Shown here one piece after another: positions 51,013 to 61,400 of a DNA stretch of 64,000 bases. Every line of letters begins with the position of its first letter. Position 1 is the first letter of the stretch. A model generated the notes under the pieces. The model was given only the letters and a program-made list of their open reading frames with translations. It did not search any database and was not told the DNA's origin. Source of the stretch: Oreohelix idahoensis (Eukaryota > Mollusca > Gastropoda > Stylommatophora > Oreohelicidae). The stretch lies in assembly GCA_024509875.1 (NCBI GenBank), contig JAMPIV010017578.1, positions 78,411 through 142,410 on the forward strand, in the 5' to 3' direction. A program made the translations under genes and the position numbers.

Positions 51013-52483
51013 ATATCCATTACACCCCTGTGAGACAGCAGCACAGGTGAAAATCAGTACACATTTAACGAAAACTCAGAAAGAGAGAGTGCAACAGGTT
51101 CTAAATAATCATGCAGAGGTGTTAACAGACCGACCAGGGCATACAAACCTATTGGAATATGATATGAAACTCATAGACTCCACACCTGTCTGTATGAAAC
51201 CATATTCGATTCCGTTTGCTAAGGAAAAAGCTTTGAAGGAAGAGATAGACTATCTGTTGAAGGAAGGAATTATTTCGCACAGTGAGTCTTCGTATAGCTC
51301 CGGTGTTGTACTCTTAAGGAAGCCCTCTGGAGAACATAGACTCTGTATAGATTACAGGAGACTGAATGCTATTACAGAAGGACAGGTGGATCCATTGCCG
51401 GATACAAATCAGCTGTTTGCCAGGCTAAATAAAGCTAAATATTTCTCAAAAGTGGATCTGAGTAAAGGATACTATCAGATTCCAGTAAAGCCTGAGGTTA
51501 GACCATACCTAGCTTTTAGTACCTCAGAAGGACACTATGAGTTTAATAGATTGCCATTTGGATTGAAGAATGCGCCTAGTGTCTTCTCTAGAATGATGAG
51601 AAAATTATTGGATCCTCTGAATAATCCCTGTATAACAAATTTTATGGATGATATCCTTATAGCAACAGAAACATTTGAGGAACACATTGACTCTCTGAAC
51701 ATGCTGTTTGATCGACTTAGGGAGGCAAATTTAACAGCCCGACCAACCAAATGTTGCGTTGGATGTAAAGAATTGGAATTTTTGGGACACACAGTTTATC
51801 AGGGAAACATGACCCCTGACCCAAAGAATTTAGAGAAACTACAGAAAGCCCCGAGACCACAAACCAAGAAGGACGTGAGATCCTTTGTCTCATTATGTGG
51901 TTTCTACCAGAAGTATATCAAAAACTTTAATTCCATATGTGCACCTTTAACGGAATTGACACGTAAAGGACTTCCAGATCGCATTACATGGACACCACAA
52001 TGTGAAATGACTTACCAAGAATTGAAGGAAAAGCTCACAAGTAAACCCATTTTGAAATTACCTGACTTAAGTCAAGAATTCATAGTAAGGACGGATGCAA
52101 GTAATATTGGGTTAGGTGCAACTTTACTACAGAAATCAGATGCATTGGATGGGGAATTAAGCCCAGTGGCATATGCTAGCAGAAAGTTGAATAAAGCTGA
52201 AATCAACTACTCAACTAGCGAAAAAGAATGTCTTGCAGTAATATGGGCAATAAAGAAATTCAATATTTATCTATATGGGAAGGCATTTAAGTTGCAAACT
52301 GACCACAAACCTTTATCGTTTTTAGCACAGGCTAAGCATGAGAACTCTAGGTTACTCCGATGGTCTTTGCTTCTGGCTCCATATAATTTTAGCATTGAAT
52401 ATATATCTGGAAAAACCAATCTGGGAGCGGATTTTTTAAGCCGCCATCCGTGTGATGAGAATCACCGTAAACCCCAGAAATAA
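50906..52483 (+). CDS. pol: Reverse transcriptase and RNase H of element 4
   Basis: 525 codons with no internal stop, matching residues 70-594 of the element 2 frame without a length change. RT has CIDYRRLNAI, Asp184 (VDLSKGYYQ) and FMDD at 246-249. RNase H has Asp397, Glu441, Asp466 and Asp509. This is the best preserved part of the element. The Met is internal to the ancestral polyprotein. Confidence 0.93.
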   Translation: MNLLKKYLEREHQEETHLLTLSIAMEMKKEPLSSFEYPLHPCETAAQVKISTHLTKTQKERVQQVLNNHAEVLTDRPGHTNLLEYDMKLIDSTPVCMKPYSIPFAKEKALKEEIDYLLKEGIISHSESSYSSGVVLLRKPSGEHRLCIDYRRLNAITEGQVDPLPDTNQLFARLNKAKYFSKVDLSKGYYQIPVKPEVRPYLAFSTSEGHYEFNRLPFGLKNAPSVFSRMMRKLLDPLNNPCITNFMDDILIATETFEEHIDSLNMLFDRLREANLTARPTKCCVGCKELEFLGHTVYQGNMTPDPKNLEKLQKAPRPQTKKDVRSFVSLCGFYQKYIKNFNSICAPLTELTRKGLPDRITWTPQCEMTYQELKEKLTSKPILKLPDLSQEFIVRTDASNIGLGATLLQKSDALDGELSPVAYASRKLNKAEINYSTSEKECLAVIWAIKKFNIYLYGKAFKLQTDHKPLSFLAQAKHENSRLLRWSLLLAPYNFSIEYISGKTNLGADFLSRHPCDENHRKPQK

Positions 52484-52536
52484 TAATAAATTTCTCTATG
52501 TGTATATAGAATAAAGGACTGACATATAATGTCTGT

Positions 52537-52550
52537 TTTAAGAGGGGAGG
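52537..52550 (+). other. polypurine tract of element 4
   Basis: TTTAAGAGGGGAGG lies immediately before the TGTCATG start of the 3' LTR. Confidence 0.8.
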
Positions 52551-54956
52551 TGTCATGAAATATTCTAATCCACATATATAAATTATTAGGTAAATATAAA
52601 GCCTAACAAATAAAATTAATAAAGAGAAGAGCAATGGGAAAATGACAGTGCTGTCACAAGGAATGTACTCGAAATCCCCCTTGTTTTCTGCTTCGTCTGC
52701 AAATTGTAACGCTTTCACGTTGATAGTAAAAGCTTACTGTGTTATACCCGCTTTCTTCAATGAAACGTGTGCTGTATTTCTTGGAAAAACATTAAGAGGC
52801 AGACTGCGTAATGACCTAAATTTTAAATTCCATTCATGTCTTTTTCTACATTACGTTACCAAAACGAACGAACAGTTGGACTAAAGGATAGCGAGAAGGG
52901 AGAGGAAGCCGAACACTAAACACGCTTCGCGCGATACGCAAATGCTGCCATCACGCGTGTAAGTCTACATGCACTAACTTTTTCAGACGGACAGTGATAA
53001 AATACACTACCCTTTCCCAGAGTTAGGTTTATAAATCATAACAGACTCTTATTAGAAAAGACAACATTAGATGGGTTTACGTTTGAACACATAACAGTAC
53101 CCAGACAGCACATCTTCGGAACAGGAGGTAGAAGAAATTGCATATTTTGAACGCAGCCACGTAGCTCCTTTAAATTAGTAATTTTGGGTTCCTTAGGGCT
53201 TGCTGACAAATAATATGTAAAACGTTACGCAAATAGTCCAGGAATTAATAAATTATACCCAAAATAAAATATTGGGGGTGCCTGACAGCATAAAATCATT
53301 TCTGCTCATAAGATTTTTTTTAACGTGTTTGAAAAAAATTTACGTTACAGAAATAGCCTACCATGTAAACTTCAAATTGATTGGAGCGCAACAAATGAAA
53401 GCCTAACCACGATTGGTCGGGCTATAAATACTATCTTGGTTGTTAGGGGAGACGGGAAAAGATAACATTTCTTCAAACACTTGTCGAAACGGGGCTCATT
53501 GGTCAGACTCGCTGATATACACACTTGGGAGCGTTAGTTCGAAACCACTTGTTTAAATACACTTGATAAAGCATCAGTGCGTTGAAGCCAGCATATATTT
53601 GGCTACATTAAAAGCCTGGAAGATAAGCAGAAGGAAATTTGTGCCAGTTTGTGCCAGAATTCATTGCTAATCAACGTATCTGTGTTATTCGTATGAATTG
53701 TGGTAAGCTTGAACCATTTAATATCTTTTAATGAAAATTGAATGTGAATTGTTGATTTATGCCTGTATATATATGTGTAGTTCAGTGGCAAACGTGAGGT
53801 AAAGCCTAAAATGCTCCAGCCTGAACAGAGGGTGTCGGAGAGAAGTAAAACGGCATGGAATGGCCAAACAGTACACTGACACCTGGATGATTGACTAGAA
53901 AGAAATAATGCTGGAAGTGCAGAGGCGTAGTAACCATTAAGAAGGGTAATGCTGGTATAAAGTATTTCAGATGAAGCTGACTGTTGGCCTAACGCTCTGA
54001 ACGCAATGTTTGTGCTGTATTGTGATCAGTGTAAAAGAGAATATAAATTAGTTATGAAGTAGAAGGTACATCCTTCTTGATTTCAGGGACAGTGGTCTTG
54101 ATGGTACTGAGCAGCATCTGGTCAGAGATTTGCTGAATCCAGTGTCGGACAGCATACTCCTTGGTCTTTTTAGCTATCAGTGAGGTGTCTCCTGAGCCCA
54201 GAGGAGAATTCGAGCAGAGGAGTCCTTTCCTGCCGCCATCACTCAAGATAAGCAGAGTTGGCCAGCTGAGCTCAACATTATGCCCCCTCATCTTGAAATA
54301 ACTTTATAAAAATACTATTCAGAGGGGAATTTACTTGTCTTAAAATCAGGAACTTTGAACATCTCAAATACTGGTCCCTAAAGACAAACTATTGAAGTCA
54401 TGATGACAAATACCAACAGAGCTTGAACAAAACAAAACCAGTATTACCTCATTTTACTACTACACAACTGACACACATAGAACATTTGTAATAATATATG
54501 TCACTACAATATTCATATTAAATACATTCTGTACATAACTTGTAATTTAAATTGATTGTGATTCCTGGTTCCCTTGTAGTTGAATCAGGACACATATTCA
54601 TTCATGCTAGTAATGAATACATATTGTTATTTGAACCGTTACGAGTGACTTCTTTAAGCTATTCTCATAGAGTGTTATATGTATGTGAGTGTCACAGTGT
54701 TGTTAAGAGTAGTGGATTAAATTAAATTGTTTATCTGTCTGTTGTTGTGACTTACACTTCACCATACTCATACCCTAGACACATAACGTAGCATCACACT
54801 ATTCCAGAATAATTCTGACTGAGATATATAGATATGTGGTAGCAAGTAAGGTTATCTATAATACACTACTCTTAATAGATATAGATACCTTCACAGCTGA
54901 TCTCAGTCAGTACACTAAGTTCCCTATAAGTATTTATAACATCCCACTTCACCACA
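52551..54956 (+). repeat. 3' LTR of element 4
   Basis: The 2,406-bp partner of 45,907-48,317. Differences seen include a 3-bp indel in a GAA run and a shorter T run near 53,313. Confidence 0.94.
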
Positions 54957-55239
54957 GACTACCCGGGGGATGATTGCCTTAGCGGTTTCATGCTGAAAAT
55001 GGAGTTAATAAAAAAAGATATAGCCGTAAGAAAGGTACAAAGATACGAGAAACACATGGAGGAGATGAAAACTGGAGGCAGAAAATAAAAGGGATGAAGA
55101 AGTCGTGAAATGAGGAACTGATAGCGCTGGACTGGAGGACCTAGCGTTAGTTTGTTAAAGCACTATACTCCTTGGGGAGGTGATGGGTAATGATTGTGAA
55201 GATGATAGTATCAAATAATAAACATCAAGCCTACCTTTT
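54957..55239 (+). repeat. 283-bp duplication right of element 4
   Basis: Identical by eye to 45,624-45,906 and begins at the first base after the 3' LTR. It is followed by the 31-bp array, presumably the original right flank. Confidence 0.95.
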
Positions 55240-55505
55240 ATGTCCAAATAGAACAACGACATCTACTTAATGTCCAAATAGAACATCTAGATCTACTTTC
55301 GTGTTCAAATAGAACAAAGACATCTAATTTCGTGTCTAAATAGAACAACGGCATCTACTTTTTTGTCCAAATAGAATAACGACATCTACTTTTTTGTCCA
55401 AATAGAACAACGACATCTACTTTTTTGTCCAAATAGAATAAAGACATCTACTTTCGTGTCCAAATAGAACAATACAAAGCACATTCGTGTTCAAATGGAA
55501 CAATA
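55240..55505 (+). repeat. 31-bp minisatellite, about nine copies
   Basis: Unit TTTTTTGTCCAAATAGAACA then ACGACATCTAC, spaced 31 bp (for example GTCC at 55,396 and 55,427). The outer copies are diverged. Confidence 0.9.
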
Positions 55506-56159
55506 CAAAATACAAACCACATTTGTGTCCCAACATCACAACGAGAACCACTCAATAATTCTTGCAAGCACTTGAAGAGTTTACATCTCACCACAGTCTA
55601 TAAATGCAACATCAATGACAAATCCAGAATTGGACTGCTGTCGTGTTCGACACACATCCTCTCACTTGTAATTGAAAATTTAAACGAACAAAACATCTTA
55701 CTGATTCTCATCGTCACAAGCCAATCCAGGCTTGCGCAGATACATCACACGTCTGCGCTCTTGCAAAGCGGTGGACATAATTAATTTAGTCATATGTTGT
55801 CTCACGCAGCTGCGCACTGAATTAATTTACCCATTTGTTATGTTGCAAAGTAGCACATAGAAAATTAATGTATCGAAGTTCACAAACAGAGTCGATGCTG
55901 TAATCATGTAGTTTCTATGCTACCGGGCCATAGAGGGAGTAAAGACTAGTGACACTCTACTATAAATGGCCTGTCGTAGAAGGCGAGTAAGGAGGGTGGG
56001 GCAAGGAGCAAGTTAACTCGAGGTGTAGAAATTTAAAGTCTAAATATAAATCTTGACTTAGGGATGCGAGTTATGTACAATGACTACAACTCACAAAAGT
56101 CAGATCCAAAACCTCAGAAATGAAGGTTTCTGATAAACGTGGTTGATGTAACAAGAAGA
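55506..56159. other. unassigned sequence
   Basis: No gene recognised. Near 55,920-55,970, CCGGGCCATAGAGGGAGTAAAG and the following bases loosely resemble the 5' start of the deleted LINE at 17,682 and may be another LINE 5' fragment. Confidence 0.4.
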
Positions 56160-56467
56160 GATATAGTCTACAACCAGGCGATACGTCAAGGTCTCAAACC
56201 CCAGCCCCTGCTAAATAGACAATTCCAGTTACGATGGTTTGGCCATGTCTGCAGAATGGGAGAAGATCGGCTACCACGAGAAATATAGAAAACTAAGAGC
56301 CAGGGATCCAGACCCCCAGGACGACCCAGAGTTCCCTCAGAGGACAACATTAGACAATCTCTGAAGGACCGAAGACTAGACTGGAACCAGGCCAGGAGGA
56401 AGACAGCCGAAAGGACATTACGGAGCTCTCTCTCGCCAATCTCTATACATCACGGTAGAAGATGAAC
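56160..56467 (+). pseudogene. LINE C-terminal remnant (LRWFGHVCRM)
   Basis: One frame encodes LRWFGHVCRMGEDRLPRE, a stop, then PPGRPRVP and DNIRQSLKDRRLDWNQARR, the conserved C-terminal segment of many non-LTR retrotransposons. The 13.8-kb LINE has the equivalent IRWAGHVVRM. A stop codon splits it and the RT domain is absent. The last about 56 bp recur at 57,005-57,067. Confidence 0.7.
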
Positions 56468-56480
56468 AGGACATTACGGA

Positions 56481-56955
56481 AAATTAATATGAAACAAATA
56501 CAAAGGTATGTTATAAGGCACTCGTAGGAAATAAAGAAGTAGAACACTAGACAACAGAAAAACAACAGACATGAGTGGCTTACCCAGGATTTGAACCCTG
56601 GACCTTCCGTGCGACAACACCGCCTAGCTATGCAAGCGAATCACACTGTCCTCCCTGCCATCTACGCATCCCCAATAAGGATGTTTCAATGACAGGTCAT
56701 TAGTGCGAACCTCTATACATAACACCGGAAGTTTACCATGGGCAGTTCAGCCTATTAATGACGCAATCACTTCTGTTGTTCCCCTATATATCAGTATTGG
56801 TCAGTCCAACAAGACAAAGACCTTAATACTGTGTCCAGTATGATAGTAGACTTAGAACAGTAAGAACAGGACAGAGGGCTGTTGTCTAGTGTTCTACTTC
56901 TTTATTTCCTACGAGTGCCTTATAACATACCTTTATATTTGTTTCATATTAATTT
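56481..56955. mobile_element. foldback element with 77-bp inverted repeats and SINE-like core
   Basis: The arms 56,481-56,557 and 56,879-56,955 are reverse complements with one mismatch by eye. The 321-bp spacer contains a tRNA-related segment on the minus strand: box B GGTTCAAATCC (56,587-56,597) and a box-A-like TAGCTAGGCGG (56,620-56,630). A 13-bp repeat AGGACATTACGGA lies left (56,468-56,480) and right (57,005-57,017), but it also belongs to the duplicated LINE tail, so it is not clear evidence of a target duplication. Confidence 0.75.
56574..56645 (-). ncRNA. tRNA-derived SINE head (pol III box A/B)
   Basis: On the minus strand a tRNA-like order is seen: TAGCTAGGCGGTG, then GGTCCAGGGTTCAAATCCTGG with the T-arm stem GTCCAGG/CCTGG around box B. 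The acceptor stem and a full D-arm are not formed, so it is not a functional tRNA gene. A SINE fragment is the best explanation. Confidence 0.5.
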
Positions 56956-57004
56956 ACTGTTTACAGGCCTCGTGGTTTCCCTTCCTTATGTGTTATAAAT
57001 GTTT

Positions 57005-57067
57005 AGGACATTACGGAGCTCTCTCTCTCTCGCCAATCTCTACACACCACGGTAGAAGAGGAACGAC
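57005..57067 (+). repeat. second copy of LINE tail segment
   Basis: AGGACATTACGGAGCTCTCT through GGTAGAAGAGGAAC repeats 56,412-56,467 with two extra CT pairs and a few changes. Confidence 0.85.
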
Positions 57068-57689
57068 TAAGTAAGTTAAAAAAAAAAATAACCAAACTAA
57101 CAAGTATAAACAACTCATCCAAAGAATCATCATTTTCTTCTTCGCTCCCAATGGAGCACTGGACCACTACTGCAACTGGTCACCTTTCAGGAAGCCAGCA
57201 CAAAGAATTCACATGCCCTTGTTGTGGTAGTTTCTGTAGTAGTCCGTTTTACATGATGAGGTTTGGAGTCCTTTATTAGTCGCCTAGTATAACATGCATG
57301 ATGGAGCGCTAGTCTTAATTTTTATTTGTCCCATTACGAGACCCCCCGAGGAACTACATGGGGCTATCAATAAAATACCAGCAGACAAAAAAATCTGAGA
57401 AGACGCTGGTGTTGAACAGGGCACCCAGTCAGAAAACAAATTGATAACATTACAAGGTAGTCCTTGTTCCGAAATCAACCAGTATAAAGTAATAGAGGAG
57501 ACCCATAAACAACGTGGAGTAGGGAATTAGTTATAGACGTGAACTGAATAAAGAAGGCAGTGAAAGAACTCTAACGGATAGAACAAGGGATGAAGCCTGG
57601 GGGTGTTGTTGTTGAAGGACTGTGCTCCTCGGGGGTCTAAAAGGTCATGATAATAATTTAACTAAGACTTTTTAACTGTATTAATACCT
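57068..57689 (+). other. unassigned sequence with LINE tail traces
   Basis: Positions 57,451-57,480 (AAGGTAGTCCTTGTTC) match 18,050-18,075 of the deleted LINE (AAGACAGTCCTTGTTC). Positions 57,600-57,650 (GTTGAAGGACTGTGCTCCTCGG) look like another LINE 3' end. The rest has no recognisable content. Confidence 0.4.
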
Positions 57690-57860
57690 CCAGTCATCTT
57701 GACCACCATCTATACCACAAGTACAGGGTTGGTACAACAGATCTCTGCTCCTGTGGCACGAGCCACCATGACAGCCGAACATCTGATCCAGTCCAGGCCA
57801 ACATACAGCAGTGAACGGAGGAGCATGAGGCAACAATCTACTTCTCTCCACATAATATCA
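57690..57860 (+). pseudogene. second remnant of the HLYHKYRIGTTD LINE region
   Basis: CCATCTATACCACAAGTACA then GGGTTGGTACAACAGATC is the 44-bp unit of 12,361-12,624 in a single copy. It is followed by the same downstream sequence (ACAGCCGAACATCT, ACATACAGCAGTG) with a 16-bp insertion or difference. The coding frame is not maintained. Confidence 0.7.
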
Positions 57861-57989
57861 TTATTTATGTTAGACATACGCCCTAGTATAACCGACTAGG
57901 TTGAACGGAACTTGCCTCGCCAAAACGAGGCAAAAAAAAAAAAAAAAAAACTTGTCTCTACGACAAACTGCAGATGTTAGGTACCTTGA

Positions 57990-58295
57990 GCGGACTCTGC
58001 ATTTATTAGAGTCTTTAATGTAGAAGTCTGAAGGCGAACGAGATGTCACGAACCATGAGCTGACTACTGCATTTATTAGAGTCATTAATATAAGGTCTGA
58101 GAGCGAACGAGATGTCACGAACCATGAGCTGACTACTGCCTTTATTAGAGTCATTAATGTAGAAGTCTGAGAGCGAACGAGATGTCACGAACCATGAGCT
58201 GACTATTGCCTTTATTACAGCGATTAACGTGGGAGTCAGGAACCATGAGCTGACTACTGCCTTTATTAGAGCCATTAATGTGGGAGTCTTGAGGG
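57990..58295 (+). repeat. 70-bp tandem repeat, about four copies
   Basis: Unit contains TTTATTAGAGTCATTAATGT and CGAACGAGATGTCACGAACC. Spacings are 70, 69, 70 and 51 bp, the last copy being shortened. Preceded by a poly-A tract at 57,932-57,949. Confidence 0.88.
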
Positions 58296-58479
58296 CGAAT
58301 GAGATCCCCACAGCAAAATCTCTCTTCTCCATTTTTCATCGCTCCTGCTTATTTTCTGCTCATTGCGTTCTGCTCACATATCATACTGTCTGTCTTAACC
58401 AAACTCTTAATTCAAACCGTGCCCACTGATGTTTTCTTGTGTTCACTCAGTCATAGGCCCCGATCTGATGAAAATTATT

Positions 58480-61400
58480 CCACGCATCGCAGCCGCACCG
58501 CCACCCGCTCGCCACCCGCGGATCGCTTCTAGAGGGCCCCAACTCCCTCGTCGTCGCCACTGCGCCATACTCTACGCGCTAAGTGACTCAACGCCACATC
58601 CCCGTCGACTCTCACCTCTCGACTTTCCGTGTCCTCTACAATATATCCCCTTCGATCTCCCCCACCGCCACCTCCCCCAACGCGCCCTCACTCCTACACC
58701 TCACCGACCTACGCTACGCTGCTTCTCCGCCGGCTCTACGCCCCGACCCCTAACGTCACGCGACGCCCCGCTGCTCGTGACCTGCTGCAACGCCCACTCT
58801 CCCCTCGACTAACCTCTCCATCCCCTCCTACACCTAACCGCGCCTCCCCGTCCCGCCCCTCACACGCTCCGCCCGTGCGCGGCCCGTTCCGCATCTACCT
58901 ACTGTCTCGAACTACGCTCCTCCTCACCCAACGCCTCACAATTTCCTACTCTCCATCAACCCCTCAATACCTCTAGCTCTACTACTGTCAGCCTATCAAC
59001 TACTCCCATCTACACTCCGCCCCCCCTCTCTCCACTCTACGCTCTGCGCCGCCCCCGACTCTACTCACCAATCCATCCTCTACCGGTTGCCACTACTCCC
59101 ACTCATACTCATCCTGCCCCTCTGCCCAAACTCCCCCGTGGGCCCCCCCCCCTCACCCCTAAACCTCCCCCCTCCCCGCCCACTACCCCCTCCCACCCCG
59201 TCCCCTCCTACCCCTACGCCCCCCCCACCTAAACCCCACCCCCCCCCCTCCACACCCCCCCCTCCGCCCTCTCACGCGCCCGTCCCCCCTCTCTCGCCCC
59301 CCTTCGGATTCCCCCCCCCCCGACCTCTGCTACCTCGCGGCCGCCTCCCCCACTATCGCCCCTCCCCTCCGTACTCCCGATTCTGCACCCCCCACCCCCC
59401 CGACCCCCCGTAACTACTGCCCCCACCCCCTGACTCCTCCTACCCCCACTGTCAGGGTCCCTCACGCCCACGATGCCTCGCCCCCTCCCCCCCCCCGTTC
59501 GCCCCCCCCCACACGGCGCACTGCCCCCATGCGCCCTGCGCTACCGCCGCGAACTGCGACTCCCTGCGTCAACGTGCTCTCCGTCTCTACGCACGCCCTG
59601 CCACCTCGCGCCCCCCTCCCCTCACTCTGCGAATTCCGACTCCTCGGCCCTGCCGCCAAGCGCTGCCGGTCCCATCACGCGCCACGTCACGTCGCCGTCA
59701 CGCCCGGCCGCCACCCTCAAATAAAATAAAAACTAACTCACGAACTCTCCCACTTTGGCACTTACACTTTGCCGTATCGCCCTCACGCCCGCGTGGTCCA
59801 ACTCTTCGTCCACTTCACGTACTCTTCTCTGCCTCACTCCTGTACGCTACTCCCTACTTCTTCGTCCTCCTCGGCCAGTACTCTGCCCCGCCGCCTTCTA
59901 CCTTCCCTCCTCTCACGTACTCACTCCACGCTCCCTCCCCTCTCCACTCCCTACTGTAACTCCCTCCACCTCCACCGCTCTCTCCTACCCCACTCCTCTC
60001 GCCACCCCTCTCTCCCCCTACCATCCCGCCTCACGCCTCTCACTCTCCCTACTGGCTCCCAACCCTCGTCTATACTTCCTCGCCGCCCTCACGTTCCCAC
60101 GCCACTACTCCTCCCTCCCCCATTCACGCCCTCCTCTCCCACCCTCGACAGCCACTCACGTCTCTTCCCCTCACACGCACGCCCTTCGCACTCTAACCTG
60201 CCGCCCGTGCTCTGCCTCCTCACTCAGCCGCCATACGCCCCACTCCCGCCCTCGCCCAATCTGCGCTCCCCGACTCCCCCTCCCACTCTCCGGCGCACTC
60301 GCCTCACGAGACTTGTGGCCCTACCTACCCTCACTCTATACGACTCTACCGACCTTCGCTCCTCACTCATCCGCCCAACCTCGGGACCCTCCCGGACGCA
60401 TGCGCTCACCCCCTTCTACCCACTCCACTCCGCCACTCCCTCTCTTATGCCTTCGCCTACGCTCACACTCCCGCCTGCGCCCTTCCCACTCCCTCACGGC
60501 TGCCCTGCGCCTCCTCAACCTACGCCCTCTACGTACAACTCCGATACTAACTCCTGCCCCCTACTCCGGGGGTGATGCTAACGATCCCTTCTCGCCTCCT
60601 GCACGCCCGGCCACTCCCACTCCCTCCCTCACTAGCTCCCCCTCCCCCGAGAGCGCTACGCTCTCCTACGCCTCCCACCTCGCTGCGCCCGTACACGACG
60701 TCTCTACAACTCCTCTCACCTCCTCTACCCTCGCTACGCCGCCTTACGCACTACGGCTCCTCCACGACTCTTAACCCTACTCTATCTCACCAAACCCAAC
60801 TGCCTACGCGCCCTTACCCATACGCCTCCACGCCACACTCGAACCTCTCCTCAAAACTAACCCAAACGCCCACTCCCTATCCCTGCGCGACGTCGGCAAA
60901 CCGGCGGCCACCCCGCCGACGCTACGCAACGACGCCCTACCGCTCCTTCAGTTACACGACCACCTCCAACGTTCGGACCGCTCTCGCTGTACCGACGAAC
61001 GCCTCCCGACGCCAGCTCTCGCCCCTACCTGCCCCTGCTGACGGCGCCGCTGTCAAACTCTCGGTCCTACGACCACTCCACTCCCGAACACCCTCCCCGT
61101 GGTGCGGGCCTTTCTTCTCCCGCGCCTCCGACCTCCGCACTCCCTTACCACTCCTCCTCGGCACTTACTTGTCACTCTCTGCCCCTCCTGCCGTCCACTC
61201 CTGAACCGCTCAAACTGCACGCCACTACGCGTCCTCGAACGACCCTCCTAGCTCTACGCGCGGCCTCACGCTCCTCTGTCCGACTCCGCGACGTGCTACC
61301 TGCTACGACTCCTACTACTCACTCTCCCTCGCCCTCCACCTCTCTCCCCTACCTCGACCTCTCTCGCTTCGTCACTCTCTCCCTCTACCCGCTACACGCT

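Larger units (their letters stand above)
45907..54956 (+). mobile_element. LTR retrotransposon, element 4 (family B, defective, plus strand)
   Basis: LTRs 45,907-48,317 and 52,551-54,956 (about 2.4 kb; about five substitutions and two small indels apart). The interior keeps Gag with a CCHC knuckle, part of the integrase zinc domain, GPY/F, RT and RNase H. It lacks the protease and the integrase DDE core. Its LTR is homologous in reverse complement to that of element 2 (both carry TGACTGAGATCAGCTG next to a TGTGGTGA terminus). It is flanked by a 283-bp direct duplication rather than a 5-bp one. Confidence 0.94.

Noticed and set aside
55240..55505. Regularly spaced repeats as a CRISPR array
   Set aside because: Units are contiguous 31-bp tandem copies without unique spacers, in an animal transposon landscape.
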